From Billgrantia montanilacus (lineage in GTDB: Bacteria > Pseudomonadota > Gammaproteobacteria > Pseudomonadales > Halomonadaceae): a stretch of DNA of 64,000 nucleotides. How positions within the stretch are numbered: the stretch's first letter is position 1; every line of letters starts with the position of its first letter. A program made the translations under genes and the position numbers. Shown here one piece after another: positions 54,848 to 63,836 of the stretch. The notes under the pieces are model-generated. The model saw only the letters and a program-made list of their open reading frames with translations, was not told the origin of the DNA and searched no databases. The stretch lies in contig NZ_QPII01000001.1 in NCBI RefSeq assembly GCF_003336675.1, positions 62,001 through 126,000 on the forward strand. Direction: 5' to 3'.

Positions 54848-56141
54848 TCTGTGGATGATCCTGGCCTTCGCCGGGTTGTTGATCGCCGGTGTGCCGGTCG
54901 CCTTCTCGCTGGCGTTGGCCGGGGCGGTGGGCATCGTTTCGGGCCTTTCGCCCGACATGCTGGCGACCCTGGGCACCAACACCTACAACAGCATCGCCAA
55001 GTATCCGCTGATCGCCATTCCGCTGTTCATCATGACCGGCCTGATCTTCGAGCGCGCCGGTGTGGCGCTGCGGCTGGTGCGCTTCGCCCAGGCGTTGATC
55101 GGACCACGGCATGGTGGACTGGCGCTGGTGGCGGTGCTGGTCTGCATGATCATGGGGGGCATGAGTGGCTCGGGCCCGGCGGACGCCGCCGCCGTGGCCA
55201 TGGTGATGCTGCCGAGCATGACCAAGGCGGGTTACCCCAGGCCCTTCTCGGCGACCCTGATTGCGGCGTCGGCCTCCACGGCCATACTGATCCCGCCCTC
55301 GGTGGCCTTGATTCTCTATTCCATCGTGGTGCCGGGAGTCGACCTGCGGGCGCTGTTTGCCGCCGGCCTGTTCCCCGGCATCCTGGCCGGGCTGGCGCTG
55401 CTGGTGCCCGCGCTGCTGGTATCCAGGCGCTATGGCTGGGAGGGGGGCACGCCGGTCGCGGGCGCCGAGCCGCCGAAGGTCGGGGATAGCTTCAGGCAGG
55501 CGCTGCCGGCGCTGTTTGCCCCGGTGCTGATTCTCGGCGGGCTGCGCTCCGGGCTGTTTACCCCTACAGAGGCTGCCGTGGTGGCCGTGGCCTATGGTGC
55601 CCTGGTGGGGCTGTTTCTCACCCGGGAACTCAGGCTGCGCGACCTCTGGACACTGCTTGGCGAGGCAGCGGTGATCTCGGGGGTCGTCATGTTGATTATT
55701 GCCCTGGCCGGGATCTTCGCCTGGGCGGGTACCATGCTGGGTACCTTCCGCCATCTGGCGGAGTGGATCATCGGTCTTTCCGACAGCGGTGTGCTGCTGC
55801 TGATCCTGATCATGCTGGCGGTGCTGGTGGCCGGCATGCTGCTCGATGCCATCTCCATCTACCTGATCATGATGCCGATCCTCATCCCGGTAATGCAGCA
55901 TTTTGGCTGGAATCCGGTGTGGTTCGGGATTTTGCTGGCGATGAATATCGCCATCGGCCAGTTCACGCCGCCGGTGGCGGTCAACCTGATGGTGACCACC
56001 GAGATCGCCAAGATCCGCCTGGAGCAGACGGTGGGCTGGGCGCTACTGTTCGTGCTGGCCATGGCCAGCGCCCTGGCCCTGGTAGCGATCTTTCCCCAGA
56101 TAGCCCTGTGGTTGCCAGGTGTGCTGGGCTACAACGTCTAG
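54837..56141 (+). CDS. TRAP transporter large permease (DctM family), second system
   Basis: 434-aa channel subunit. SIAKYPLIAIPLFIMTGLIF, MIMGGMSGSGPADAAAVAMV, IAASASTAILIPPSVALILY, LLDAISIYLIMMPILIPVMQ and AIGQFTPPVAVNLMVTTEIA are the DctM landmarks. GGGAGG lies 7 bases before the ATG. Its stop codon ends on the first base of the element at 56141. Confidence 0.94.
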   Translation: MSPDLWMILAFAGLLIAGVPVAFSLALAGAVGIVSGLSPDMLATLGTNTYNSIAKYPLIAIPLFIMTGLIFERAGVALRLVRFAQALIGPRHGGLALVAVLVCMIMGGMSGSGPADAAAVAMVMLPSMTKAGYPRPFSATLIAASASTAILIPPSVALILYSIVVPGVDLRALFAAGLFPGILAGLALLVPALLVSRRYGWEGGTPVAGAEPPKVGDSFRQALPALFAPVLILGGLRSGLFTPTEAAVVAVAYGALVGLFLTRELRLRDLWTLLGEAAVISGVVMLIIALAGIFAWAGTMLGTFRHLAEWIIGLSDSGVLLLILIMLAVLVAGMLLDAISIYLIMMPILIPVMQHFGWNPVWFGILLAMNIAIGQFTPPVAVNLMVTTEIAKIRLEQTVGWALLFVLAMASALALVAIFPQIALWLPGVLGYNV

Positions 56142-56302
56142 GAGCCTGTCGGACTTAACGCTGATCTACTGCGAGATCCGGTCTTTCGGCCAGTTTCATT
56201 CGATCTGATTCGTTAAATAGCGGGCTGTTCGCCTCATCAGATCGATAAACTTGTCTCGAAATCCAAATCTCTCGTGACGATCGGTCAAATCCGACAGGCT
56301 CC
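56141..56302. mobile_element. 162-bp MITE-like element with 18-bp inverted ends
   Basis: GGAGCCTGTCGGACTTAA (56141-56158) and TCAAATCCGACAGGCTCC (56285-56302) are inverted repeats matching at 16 of 18 positions. The inside is non-coding. The sequence of the ends resembles those of IS1182-type transposons, so it may be a transposase-less derivative. It directly abuts the stop codon of the TRAP large permease gene. No target duplication is clear. Confidence 0.72.
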
Positions 56303-56341
56303 TGGTATGGATTTCGATCGTTGTGCCCCGCGCAGTACCTG

Positions 56342-56869
56342 CTAGGCCTCGTTGAACGAAGCCAGCGTACGCTGATACAGCTCGGTGGTTGCCGCGTCGA
56401 ACAGCACGAAGCGTACGCGTTTGATCCGGGGAAAGTCGGGCAGATGCTGGGTCACGGTGGATAGGGCGATACGTGCGGCTTCGGTGACCGGATAACGGAA
56501 GGCGCCGGTCGAGATCGATGGAAAGGCGATGGAATCGACCTTCTCCCATTCACCCAGCCGCAGTGCATTGTAGTAACAGGCAGCAAGAAGCTCATCGGCG
56601 GGTGAGTCGACGCCATAGACCGGCCCCAGGCAGTGGATCACATACTGGTTGGGCAGATCGAAGGCATCGGTGACCACTGCCTGGCCCGGTGCAATGGGTG
56701 CCAGCGGCCGGCACGCCCTGTCCAGCTCGGGGCCAGCGGCACGATGCAGCGCCCCGGCGACGCCCCCGCCGGGCCGCAGTTCGGCATTGGCGGCATTCAC
56801 CACGGCGTCCATGTCGTCTTGCTGGACGATATCGCCCTGCACGCACTCCAGGCGGGAGGAAGACGTCAT
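56342..56869 (-). CDS. Macrodomain protein (ADP-ribose / O-acetyl-ADP-ribose hydrolase type)
   Basis: 175-aa macrodomain. ADP-ribose site motifs VVNAANAELRPGGGVAGALH (with the Asn and Gly-rich loop) and IAFPSISTGAFRYPVTEAAR are intact. It fits the YmdB/MacroD type that removes mono-ADP-ribose or deacetylates O-acetyl-ADP-ribose. AAGGAG lies 7 bases before the start at 56869. No partner ADP-ribosyltransferase is adjacent. Confidence 0.9.
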   Translation of the reverse strand: MTSSSRLECVQGDIVQQDDMDAVVNAANAELRPGGGVAGALHRAAGPELDRACRPLAPIAPGQAVVTDAFDLPNQYVIHCLGPVYGVDSPADELLAACYYNALRLGEWEKVDSIAFPSISTGAFRYPVTEAARIALSTVTQHLPDFPRIKRVRFVLFDAATTELYQRTLASFNEA

Positions 56870-57204
56870 ACTCGTTCTCCTTGGCCGTAGTATTTCCATT
56901 CTGGCCGCCAAGCGTCAGCTGCTTCAACCAACTTTCGTATAAGTCTTATTGACGTCAGCGGCATGGCAGCGAGTGCCCTTTCGGCGAGCGGACGGTGAAA
57001 GAGAACAGAATGTTGCATATGTTGGCTTGATCCGAGACGTTCGTTGCAAAACGATGCGAAAACTTGCAACTTGATCCCCAAGTCAGTACCAATGTCACCC
57101 CGAATAGACCACGGCCTGCGTGCCGCCGGCCCGATTGACGGCTCGGCTTTTTGGTGTCGCCATGGGGCGGCCGTGGCCCGCCGTGCAAGAGCAAAGGAGG
57201 TGGC
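56870..57204. other. Intergenic gap between macrodomain and KamA-family genes
   Basis: 335 bp between divergent genes. It must hold both promoters; AT-richer near 56930-57070. No gene or repeat was recognised. Confidence 0.5.
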
Positions 57205-58593
57205 ATGAATCAACGAGTGAACATCGATCTCGGCGACCCGCGTGCCGAAGCGTTTGAGGCCAGGCAGTTCAAGGTCTATACCCATCGCCAGCTGGACAAG
57301 ATCGAGGCGATTCAGAATCTGCCTGAAAACCTGCGTTTCGACATGCGGGTTGTCAGCCAGGTGCTGCCGTTTCGCGTCAACGAGTACGTCATCGACGAAC
57401 TGATCGACTGGAACAACGTCCCCGAGGATCCGGTCTTCCAGCTCACCTTTCCCCAGCGCGGCATGCTCAGGCCCGAGCACTTCGACGAGGTAGCCGAACT
57501 GGTCAGCCGAGATGCCGATGCGGCAGAGCTCAAGCCGGCAATCGAGCGTATTCGCAGCGAACTCAACCCCCATCCGGCGGGACAGATGGACCTCAACCTG
57601 CCGCTGCTGGACGGCGAGCCGCTGCCCGGCATGCAGCACAAATATCGAGAGACGGTGCTGTTCTTTCCCAGCCAGGGGCAGGTATGCCACAGCTACTGCA
57701 CCTTCTGCTTCCGCTGGGCGCAGTTCGTGGGCGACAAGGAGCTCAAGTTCGCCTCAAGCGAGGCCGGTTCGCTGCACCGCTACCTGGCCGAGCACACCGA
57801 GGTCACCGACCTGTTGATGACTGGCGGCGACCCCATGGTGATGAAGGCCAAGCACCTGCGTCAGTATCTGGAAGGGCTGATGGCCCCCGAACTGGAACAT
57901 GTTCAGGACATTCGCATCGGCACCAAGAGCCTGACCTTCTGGCCCTATCGTTTCGTCACCGACCCGGACGCCGAGGATATCCTAGAGCTGTTCCGCGAGC
58001 TGACCGCCGCCGGCAAACACGTCGCCTTCATGGCGCACTTCAACCACTGGAAGGAGATGGATACTCCCATCTGCCGGGAGGCGATCCGTCGTATTCGCGC
58101 CACCGGTGCCGAGATCCGAACCCAGGCGCCTCTTCTGAAGCACATCAACGACGATGCCGACCAGTGGGCGCGCATGTGGACCACCCAGGTGCGCCTGGGG
58201 ATGATTCCCTACTACATGTTCGTCGAGCGCGACACCGGTGCCCGCCACTACTTCGAGGTGCCGCTGGTGCGTGCCTGGGAGATCTACCGCGAGGCCATGA
58301 AGCAGGTGCCGGGCCTGGCGCGTACTGCCCGCGGGCCGTCGATGTCCGCCGATCCGGGCAAGGTGGAGATTCAGGGTGTGGCCGAGATCAAGGGCGAGAA
58401 GGTCTTCGTGCTGCGCTTCATCCAGGGCCGCGACAGCGACTGGGTGCAGCGGCCTTTCTTCGCCAAATACGACGAGGGAGCCACATGGCTCAACCACCTG
58501 GAGCCAGCGCTGGGCGAGAGCGAGTTTTTCTATGAGGCCGAGTTCGCGGCGATGAAGGACGAGAAACAGGCGCTGATCATGAAGGCGTCTTGA
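57205..58593 (+). CDS. KamA-family radical-SAM protein (lysine 2,3-aminomutase-like)
   Basis: 462-aa radical-SAM/PLP protein of the lysine 2,3-aminomutase superfamily. The cluster motif is C-HSY-C-TF-C (Cys161, Cys165, Cys168), followed by LLMTGGDPMVM. A Lys in SADPGKVEIQG sits where KamA has its PLP-binding Lys. AAAGGAGG immediately before the ATG fixes the start. No acetyltransferase (ablB-like) or other partner lies beside it. Either a beta-lysine-forming aminomutase, perhaps for osmoprotection, or another amino-acid mutase of unknown substrate. Confidence 0.85.
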   Translation: MNQRVNIDLGDPRAEAFEARQFKVYTHRQLDKIEAIQNLPENLRFDMRVVSQVLPFRVNEYVIDELIDWNNVPEDPVFQLTFPQRGMLRPEHFDEVAELVSRDADAAELKPAIERIRSELNPHPAGQMDLNLPLLDGEPLPGMQHKYRETVLFFPSQGQVCHSYCTFCFRWAQFVGDKELKFASSEAGSLHRYLAEHTEVTDLLMTGGDPMVMKAKHLRQYLEGLMAPELEHVQDIRIGTKSLTFWPYRFVTDPDAEDILELFRELTAAGKHVAFMAHFNHWKEMDTPICREAIRRIRATGAEIRTQAPLLKHINDDADQWARMWTTQVRLGMIPYYMFVERDTGARHYFEVPLVRAWEIYREAMKQVPGLARTARGPSMSADPGKVEIQGVAEIKGEKVFVLRFIQGRDSDWVQRPFFAKYDEGATWLNHLEPALGESEFFYEAEFAAMKDEKQALIMKAS

Positions 58594-58628
58594 TATAGAA
58601 ATTGTTCAGTGTCTGGTTAACAAGGCTA

Positions 58629-58657
58629 AGCGCCTCTGGCTATACAGCAGGGGCGCT
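58629..58657 (+). terminator. Hairpin after the KamA-family gene
   Basis: AGCGCC-TCTG...CAG-GGGCGCT forms a stem of about 9 pairs, 36 bp after the stop. It marks the edge where base composition becomes AT-rich. Confidence 0.6.
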
Positions 58658-58840
58658 GCCGTTAATGAAGATATGTATATCCCTGATCTGGCCTTTTCTT
58701 GTTGAGCAAGATTCGATATAATCCGGAGAATTGGTCAATTTTTATACTAATAGCCTCAGTTAATGCCTCATACATATAGTTAAGTGTTGTAATATGTGAC
58801 TAGATTTGGTGGCTGGGAAAGATGGCAATAAAGGATTTTT

Positions 58841-60778
58841 ATGAATGAAGCCCATGGGGTTAAAGTAAATAGGTCGTTTCTTGGGTTGGCCAAGCTGGTT
58901 ATACTGGAAGGAGAACGCTTCTCAGTTTCTACAGTAGCTATACTTGCGAATTTGCTTTTTTTCTTCTTTGTTTTATCTTACTCTGCTTTAGTTTATGTGC
59001 AGTTCGATTATTTAGATATTGTTAAGGTGGCCGTTCTCTTCTTGGGGCTTTTTCTGGGGCTCCTGATTCTTTTTGAACCTTGGGTATTTAAAAGCAAATT
59101 AAAATTATATTGGATAAATGCCTTCTGGTCAGTTCTAGTGTTTGGAGGAATGTTAGCACTGCTGAGTTCTCCAAGTGCGCAGTTTTTTCACTATTACCCA
59201 ACATTTCCTCTTCTGGAGGCGGAATTGGGGTTGGGATGGCATCAAGATAGCGCATTCCATGTGTCGATTATAAATAGCTTTAATGTTCTTGGATACTCAT
59301 CTATCGCGCAGCATGATGCACCTTTAATGGTGTACCATGTATTTAGCCATTTTATAGACTCGCTATTAATTCGGCTTTCAGGAGTTGATGCTTGGAGTTC
59401 GTATGGACTGTTCTATTATTATAAAAGCGCTTTGCTATTGTCGGCAATTGTTTTTTTTGTAGCTTCAGTTTGTAGGGGGAGAAAATATTACGTCTTTCTT
59501 TTTTCTTTGGTTTTTCTTGCGCCCATGGCTGTCGCAACATGGCATGCGATAGGTTCACATGGCTTGTGGTTTACCAGTCTAGTCATTGTGTTATCTTCAC
59601 CATTGGTCTTTAGGCTTATTAGCCAAAGTGATCCACTAAGGTTAAAAGAATATTTAATTCTGTTTGCTTTGCTGGTAGTTGTTTCTGCTGGAAAAGTATC
59701 CAGTGGTTTCGCGTATGCGACTCTGATAGGATTTACTTTATTTTTTGCCAGTTATAAAAATTATAAAATCTATTTTTTTGGAGTTTCTTTGCTTATTTTC
59801 TTTGCCGCTTACAATTCGTTAATGACTATTAGTGATGGCGGTTTAAGCTTTTCCGGATTCCATGAGTTGAAGAGGTTCATTCTTTTACGTACTGGCATTT
59901 TTCATAATGAATTGCATCAAGTATATCTGCTAATTCTGACAACTGGTGTTCTATCTTGGTTGTTTCGTTCAAGTTTTACTGGGCGACTTTTTCTAAGCGG
60001 CTTGTTATCGTCGCTTGTCATCGCTGTAATAGTTAGCCTTCAACCTAATTTCTCGAGATCAGATATTTGGTATTTTGTTTATGGTTTGAGCAGTGTTCTG
60101 ATTTTGCTGGTATATCAGTCAATGATTTTCTTATTTTCAGATAAGTCAGCGAGGAAAGGGATTGTCAATTTTGATCATCAGTATATCAGAGTAGTGCTTG
60201 TAGTCTTTGTCATAGCACTAACAAGCCAGTTCAGCTTAACGAAGGTAAACTTCTTTAACTTGAGCCCAGGGCTAGTTAAGGATGTTGCTGAAAATATTTA
60301 TTATCAGCCTTTTTCACGTATCAATGATTACGATGATGACCTCAATACAAATATCTACAAACAGCTTCAGGGTCGCGGCCTAAGCGACCTATCTTCTTAC
60401 TCAAGACCATTGGCTGATTTTAAAAAATCACTGGCATCCTATATGCAGGGAAAAGGTCTTTCACAAAAAAACACGTTACTATACATACCAGAAGAAGTTT
60501 TTCTGGCAGACTTCAGCCGGTTTGGAGGTGCCTCTTGGGCAAGAGGTTTACTTGCATATTCGGTGACAGGTGTTCCTTTACTTCATGGCATGGAGTCGTT
60601 GCGCAGAACTTATGGCTATAATGATTATGATGAGTCCGCTCTTTGGGTTGAACGGTCCTTGTTTGATGAGTCAGAAGCATGCAAATTCGAAAAATATGTA
60701 ATAATTGTCGAAGATTTCGAAGGTGGAGATTTTACGCTAATTGATTGCCACACGATCATCCAAAATCCGACTTCTTGA
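58841..60778 (+). CDS. Large multi-span membrane protein of a surface-polysaccharide island
   Basis: 645-aa protein with about 11-12 hydrophobic segments in the first 450 residues and a soluble C-terminal part of about 170. The topology resembles lipid-linked-sugar glycosyltransferases or polymerases of the GT-C type, with a loop holding FHYYPTFPLLEAELGLGWHQ and DSAFH between early segments. No family name could be assigned. AAAGGA precedes the ATG. The codon use is AT-rich, quite unlike the genes before 58.6 kb. Confidence 0.75.
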   Translation: MNEAHGVKVNRSFLGLAKLVILEGERFSVSTVAILANLLFFFFVLSYSALVYVQFDYLDIVKVAVLFLGLFLGLLILFEPWVFKSKLKLYWINAFWSVLVFGGMLALLSSPSAQFFHYYPTFPLLEAELGLGWHQDSAFHVSIINSFNVLGYSSIAQHDAPLMVYHVFSHFIDSLLIRLSGVDAWSSYGLFYYYKSALLLSAIVFFVASVCRGRKYYVFLFSLVFLAPMAVATWHAIGSHGLWFTSLVIVLSSPLVFRLISQSDPLRLKEYLILFALLVVVSAGKVSSGFAYATLIGFTLFFASYKNYKIYFFGVSLLIFFAAYNSLMTISDGGLSFSGFHELKRFILLRTGIFHNELHQVYLLILTTGVLSWLFRSSFTGRLFLSGLLSSLVIAVIVSLQPNFSRSDIWYFVYGLSSVLILLVYQSMIFLFSDKSARKGIVNFDHQYIRVVLVVFVIALTSQFSLTKVNFFNLSPGLVKDVAENIYYQPFSRINDYDDDLNTNIYKQLQGRGLSDLSSYSRPLADFKKSLASYMQGKGLSQKNTLLYIPEEVFLADFSRFGGASWARGLLAYSVTGVPLLHGMESLRRTYGYNDYDESALWVERSLFDESEACKFEKYVIIVEDFEGGDFTLIDCHTIIQNPTS

Positions 60779-60790
60779 GAAGGAAAGAAA

Positions 60791-60901
60791 GTGAAGAAGG
60801 TGGCTATTTTTTTGTACAACCAGATCTCTTGGAAAGGCTATTTCAATATGGTAGCCGCTGTGGATGAGTCAAGTACCCACGCGATCTGCAATAAGGGGTA
60901 G
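60791..60901 (+). CDS. Possible 36-residue ORF or gene remnant
   Basis: GTG start after AGGAAAG; reads VKKVAIFLYNQISWKGYFNM and 16 more residues to TAG. It lies between the large membrane protein and the glycosyltransferase. Too short to classify; could be the 5' remnant of a deleted gene or chance. Confidence 0.3.
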   Translation: MKKVAIFLYNQISWKGYFNMVAAVDESSTHAICNKG

Positions 60902-60908
60902 CTAAAAA

Positions 60909-61883
60909 ATGAAGAAAATATTAAATAGCCAAAATAAAACAGAAAATCTAAGTTCACCTCACCTGTCTGTCGTGATCCCCGTTTACAAAGCTGAAAAATG
61001 TCTGGATGAACTCTATCGCCGCCTTAAAGAGTCAATAGAAACAATTACGACAGACTTTGAAATTATTCTCGTTGAAGATTGTGGTGGCGACAACTCGTGG
61101 AATGTGATTGAACGACTTGCAGCTGCTGATCCACGAGTACGCGGCATTCAATTCAGTCGTAATTTTGGGCAACATTATGGGATCACAGCAGGGCTGGATA
61201 TTTGTCGGGGTGATTGGGTAGTAGTGATGGATTGCGACCTGCAGGACCGTCCTGAAGAAATTCCGCGTCTTTACAACAAGGCACAGGAAGGTCATGATGT
61301 TGTTTTGGCACGCCGAGGCGCGCGAAGCGACCCACCCTTAAAACGCTTCACCTCATGGCTATTCTATAAGGTGTTTAGCTATTTGGCGGATATAAACTAT
61401 GATGGTGATGCAGGTAACTTTCGTATAATGTCTCGGAAAGTAGTCGTTAATTTTAATTGCATGCGGGAGCGACTTCGTTTTTTTGGTGGTTTAGTTCAAT
61501 GGATGGGGTTTCCCACTGCCAGTATCGAAGTTCAGCATGACCAACGTTTCGAGGGGAAATCCACCTATACTTTTATCAAACTGTGGAAACTGGCTGCTGA
61601 GACTGTTATAGCTTACTCAGACAAACCATTAAGGTTATCAATTCGGTTCGGGTTTTCTATTTCATTCCTAGCGTTCGCGTACGGCGCTTACATTATTTAT
61701 CGTGGAGTGGTACACGGTATCCAAGTTACAGGTTGGAGCAGTCTTATTGTTTCTTTTTATTTTCTCGGAGGAATTATTATTAGTATTCTTGGTATCCTAG
61801 GTGTTTATCTTGGGAAAATATTTGACGAGACCAAACGCAGGCCTCTATATATCGTTAGCAGATCAACTTTTAATCTAGACTAG
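60909..61883 (+). CDS. Family-2 glycosyltransferase, GtrB/DPM1-like
   Basis: 324-aa transferase that most likely loads a sugar from an NDP-donor onto undecaprenyl phosphate. GT-A fold: LSVVIPVYKAEKCLDELYRR, IILVEDCGGDNSWNVI, QFSRNFGQHYGITAGLD and the metal site VVMDCDLQDRPEEI. Two C-terminal membrane segments (around 230-300) match GtrB-type proteins. A GtrA-family gene lies 1.2 kb downstream, supporting a lipid-linked sugar modification role. Confidence 0.9.
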   Translation: MKKILNSQNKTENLSSPHLSVVIPVYKAEKCLDELYRRLKESIETITTDFEIILVEDCGGDNSWNVIERLAAADPRVRGIQFSRNFGQHYGITAGLDICRGDWVVVMDCDLQDRPEEIPRLYNKAQEGHDVVLARRGARSDPPLKRFTSWLFYKVFSYLADINYDGDAGNFRIMSRKVVVNFNCMRERLRFFGGLVQWMGFPTASIEVQHDQRFEGKSTYTFIKLWKLAAETVIAYSDKPLRLSIRFGFSISFLAFAYGAYIIYRGVVHGIQVTGWSSLIVSFYFLGGIIISILGILGVYLGKIFDETKRRPLYIVSRSTFNLD

Positions 61884-61919
61884 GCATGGTCATACTTGTG
61901 TATTTGATTCGAGGGCTAA

Positions 61920-62804
61920 ATGAAAATATTAATATTTTCTTTGGGTGAAAAAGGATATCGAGTCGTTAAGGCTCTTTCTGAAAAAAAAGATAAACATGCT
62001 TATGTTTGCGTGATAGGACATGATGGCGCTGTGGAAAAAGACTTCAGCTCAGACTTGACTGATTTTTGTATACGCAACAAAATTGAATATTACATAAGAA
62101 AAAGATTCACATATGATATTTCTGGGTACGATTTAGTGCTTGCGGTAGGATGGCGCTGGTTGATAAGAGGAGTCAGTGAAGAAAAATTGATTGTTTTTCA
62201 TGATTCGCTTCTGCCTAGGTATAGAGGATTCGCTCCGCTCGTTACGGCACTGATAAATAAAGAAAAAGAGACAGGGGTAACCGCGTTATTTGGAGGAAAA
62301 AATTATGATACAGGAAATATAGTTCTACAAAAAAAAATGTCAATAACTTATCCGACAACAATTGCTGCGGAGATTAATAGAATTTCAACAGTCTATTCGG
62401 ATTTGGCGGTTGAGTTGGTGGAGAAATATTCGGAAAATAATAATATAATAGCAAGTTATGAGCAAGATGAATCTAAATCTTCTTATAGCCTTTGGCGTGA
62501 TGAAGAAGATTATCGGATTAACTGGGATAGTGATGCAAAAGATATTGAGCACTTTATATCCTGTGTTGGTTATCCGTATCGAGGCGCAACATCTTTGCTG
62601 GATGGTAAGAAGATCAGGATAATAAAAGCAAAGGCGAGGGCAGATGTAACTATTGAAAATCGAAATCCGGGTAAGGTGATTTTTCTTGAATCAGGCTTGC
62701 CTGTGGTTGTTTGTGGTTCTGGTCTAATAACTTTGATTGACATTTGCGGAGAGTACGGAGAATCATTAATGCCGATTAAGTCATTTCGCAGCAGGTTTGG
62801 TTAA
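61920..62804 (+). CDS. Formyltransferase-fold protein with altered catalytic site
   Basis: 294-aa protein of the methionyl-tRNA/sugar-nucleotide formyltransferase fold. The SLLPRYRGFAPLVTAL segment and His94 (in FHDSLLP) are present, as is the Asp of NYDTGNIVLQ (Asp130). The Asn that normally precedes the His by two positions is replaced by Val92 (IVFH). It therefore may be inactive, have a changed mechanism, or use a different donor. Located in a polysaccharide island, so a sugar N-formyl or related acyl transferase is the likely origin. GAGGG precedes the ATG. Confidence 0.8.
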   Translation: MKILIFSLGEKGYRVVKALSEKKDKHAYVCVIGHDGAVEKDFSSDLTDFCIRNKIEYYIRKRFTYDISGYDLVLAVGWRWLIRGVSEEKLIVFHDSLLPRYRGFAPLVTALINKEKETGVTALFGGKNYDTGNIVLQKKMSITYPTTIAAEINRISTVYSDLAVELVEKYSENNNIIASYEQDESKSSYSLWRDEEDYRINWDSDAKDIEHFISCVGYPYRGATSLLDGKKIRIIKAKARADVTIENRNPGKVIFLESGLPVVVCGSGLITLIDICGEYGESLMPIKSFRSRFG

Positions 62805-63132
62805 ATAAAAAATGGTTTGCTAATGTTGGATTTTAGTCACGCAAGTAGTGGCTAGAGGTAAAATTCTAACGGTCCGATATTTAGAACCAATGCAAAAAGG
62901 ATGTTGTTTTTTACGAAGATGATGCCTGAGGCATGTTGCTCAGTGACATTTTGAAGCAACTCGAACTGTATTTTCTTCAAATGTAACTTCGAATCTCAGG
63001 CATCAACCGATTACTTGCGTTTACACCGAAATTAGTGTATAAGGATCAGTATTTCAGCCTCAAAATGCTTGCCGGGTAGGAAAAGCTGGAAGCTGAATTT
63101 TCTGTTATCAAGCATGCGACCGGTGTGTGGTT
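62805..63132. other. AT-rich gap with nested inverted repeat
   Basis: 328 bp without a supported gene. GATGCCTGAG (62921-62930) pairs with CTCAGGCATC (62995-63004); inside these, CATTTTGAAG pairs with CTTCAAATG. The nested arms could form one long hairpin and may be a relic of an inserted element. Confidence 0.5.
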
Positions 63133-63597
63133 ATGACTCGATCAGTCGTTTCTTATGAAAAGGGTCCTAAGTTGCGATCAAGTTATTATCCATCAAAAAG
63201 CACGATTAAGCAGGTTTTTCGTTTTGCGCTTGTAGGGATTTTGATTAACCTGCTTGTATATGCAGCCTACGTTACTATAACTTATGTTGGAGGCACACCG
63301 AAATTAACAATGACGGCCCTTTACGCTGCTGGCGTTCTGATTAGCTTCTTTGCTAATCGGCGCTTTACATTTGATCATGCTGGGCATATAGGTGAAGCAG
63401 GTGTACGTTTTTTAGCAGCGCACTTAGTCGGTTATTCGATTAATTTTCTTTTACTGTTTATTTTTGTCGATAACTTTGGCTTTGCCCATCAATATGTGCA
63501 GGGGGTTTCAGTTTTTATTGTTGCAGGCTTCTTGTTTTTTATTTTGCGTTTTTTTGTTTTCATGTCGAAGAATAATCCTAACAAAGCGATAAAATAA
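63133..63597 (+). CDS. GtrA-family membrane protein
   Basis: 154-aa protein with four membrane segments (FALVGILINLLVYAAYVTIT, ALYAAGVLISFFANRRFTF, AAHLVGYSINFLLLFIFVD, VSVFIVAGFLFFILRFFVF) matching the GtrA flippase-like family that partners with GtrB-type transferases in moving bactoprenol-linked sugars. The N-R-R-F-T-F signature is present. An in-frame GTG lies two codons earlier; the start is uncertain. Confidence 0.87.
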   Translation: MTRSVVSYEKGPKLRSSYYPSKSTIKQVFRFALVGILINLLVYAAYVTITYVGGTPKLTMTALYAAGVLISFFANRRFTFDHAGHIGEAGVRFLAAHLVGYSINFLLLFIFVDNFGFAHQYVQGVSVFIVAGFLFFILRFFVFMSKNNPNKAIK

Positions 63598-63836
63598 TGA
63601 AAACTGTCTTCAGTGTAATTGAGAAAATATTTGGTCGTCAGTAAATCTGCTGCAATTATTAAAAAGGATTCGACTCAACTGTTTTTTCAATGTCGCGAAG
63701 GATTACACGTCACTATATTTATCAATGCAAACTTATATGCCTTGGCGATGCCGAGCAGAAAATAATATAAGGGGGAGGGTCCCTCCTGCTTAGTGGTGAC
63801 ATCTTTTTATGACCTGAAGGGAGGCTAAGTTAGATT

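Noticed and set aside
58594-58840. JUMPstart/ops element for RfaH control of the polysaccharide genes
   Set aside because: No GGCGGTAG-like ops core was found in the region upstream of the membrane-protein gene.
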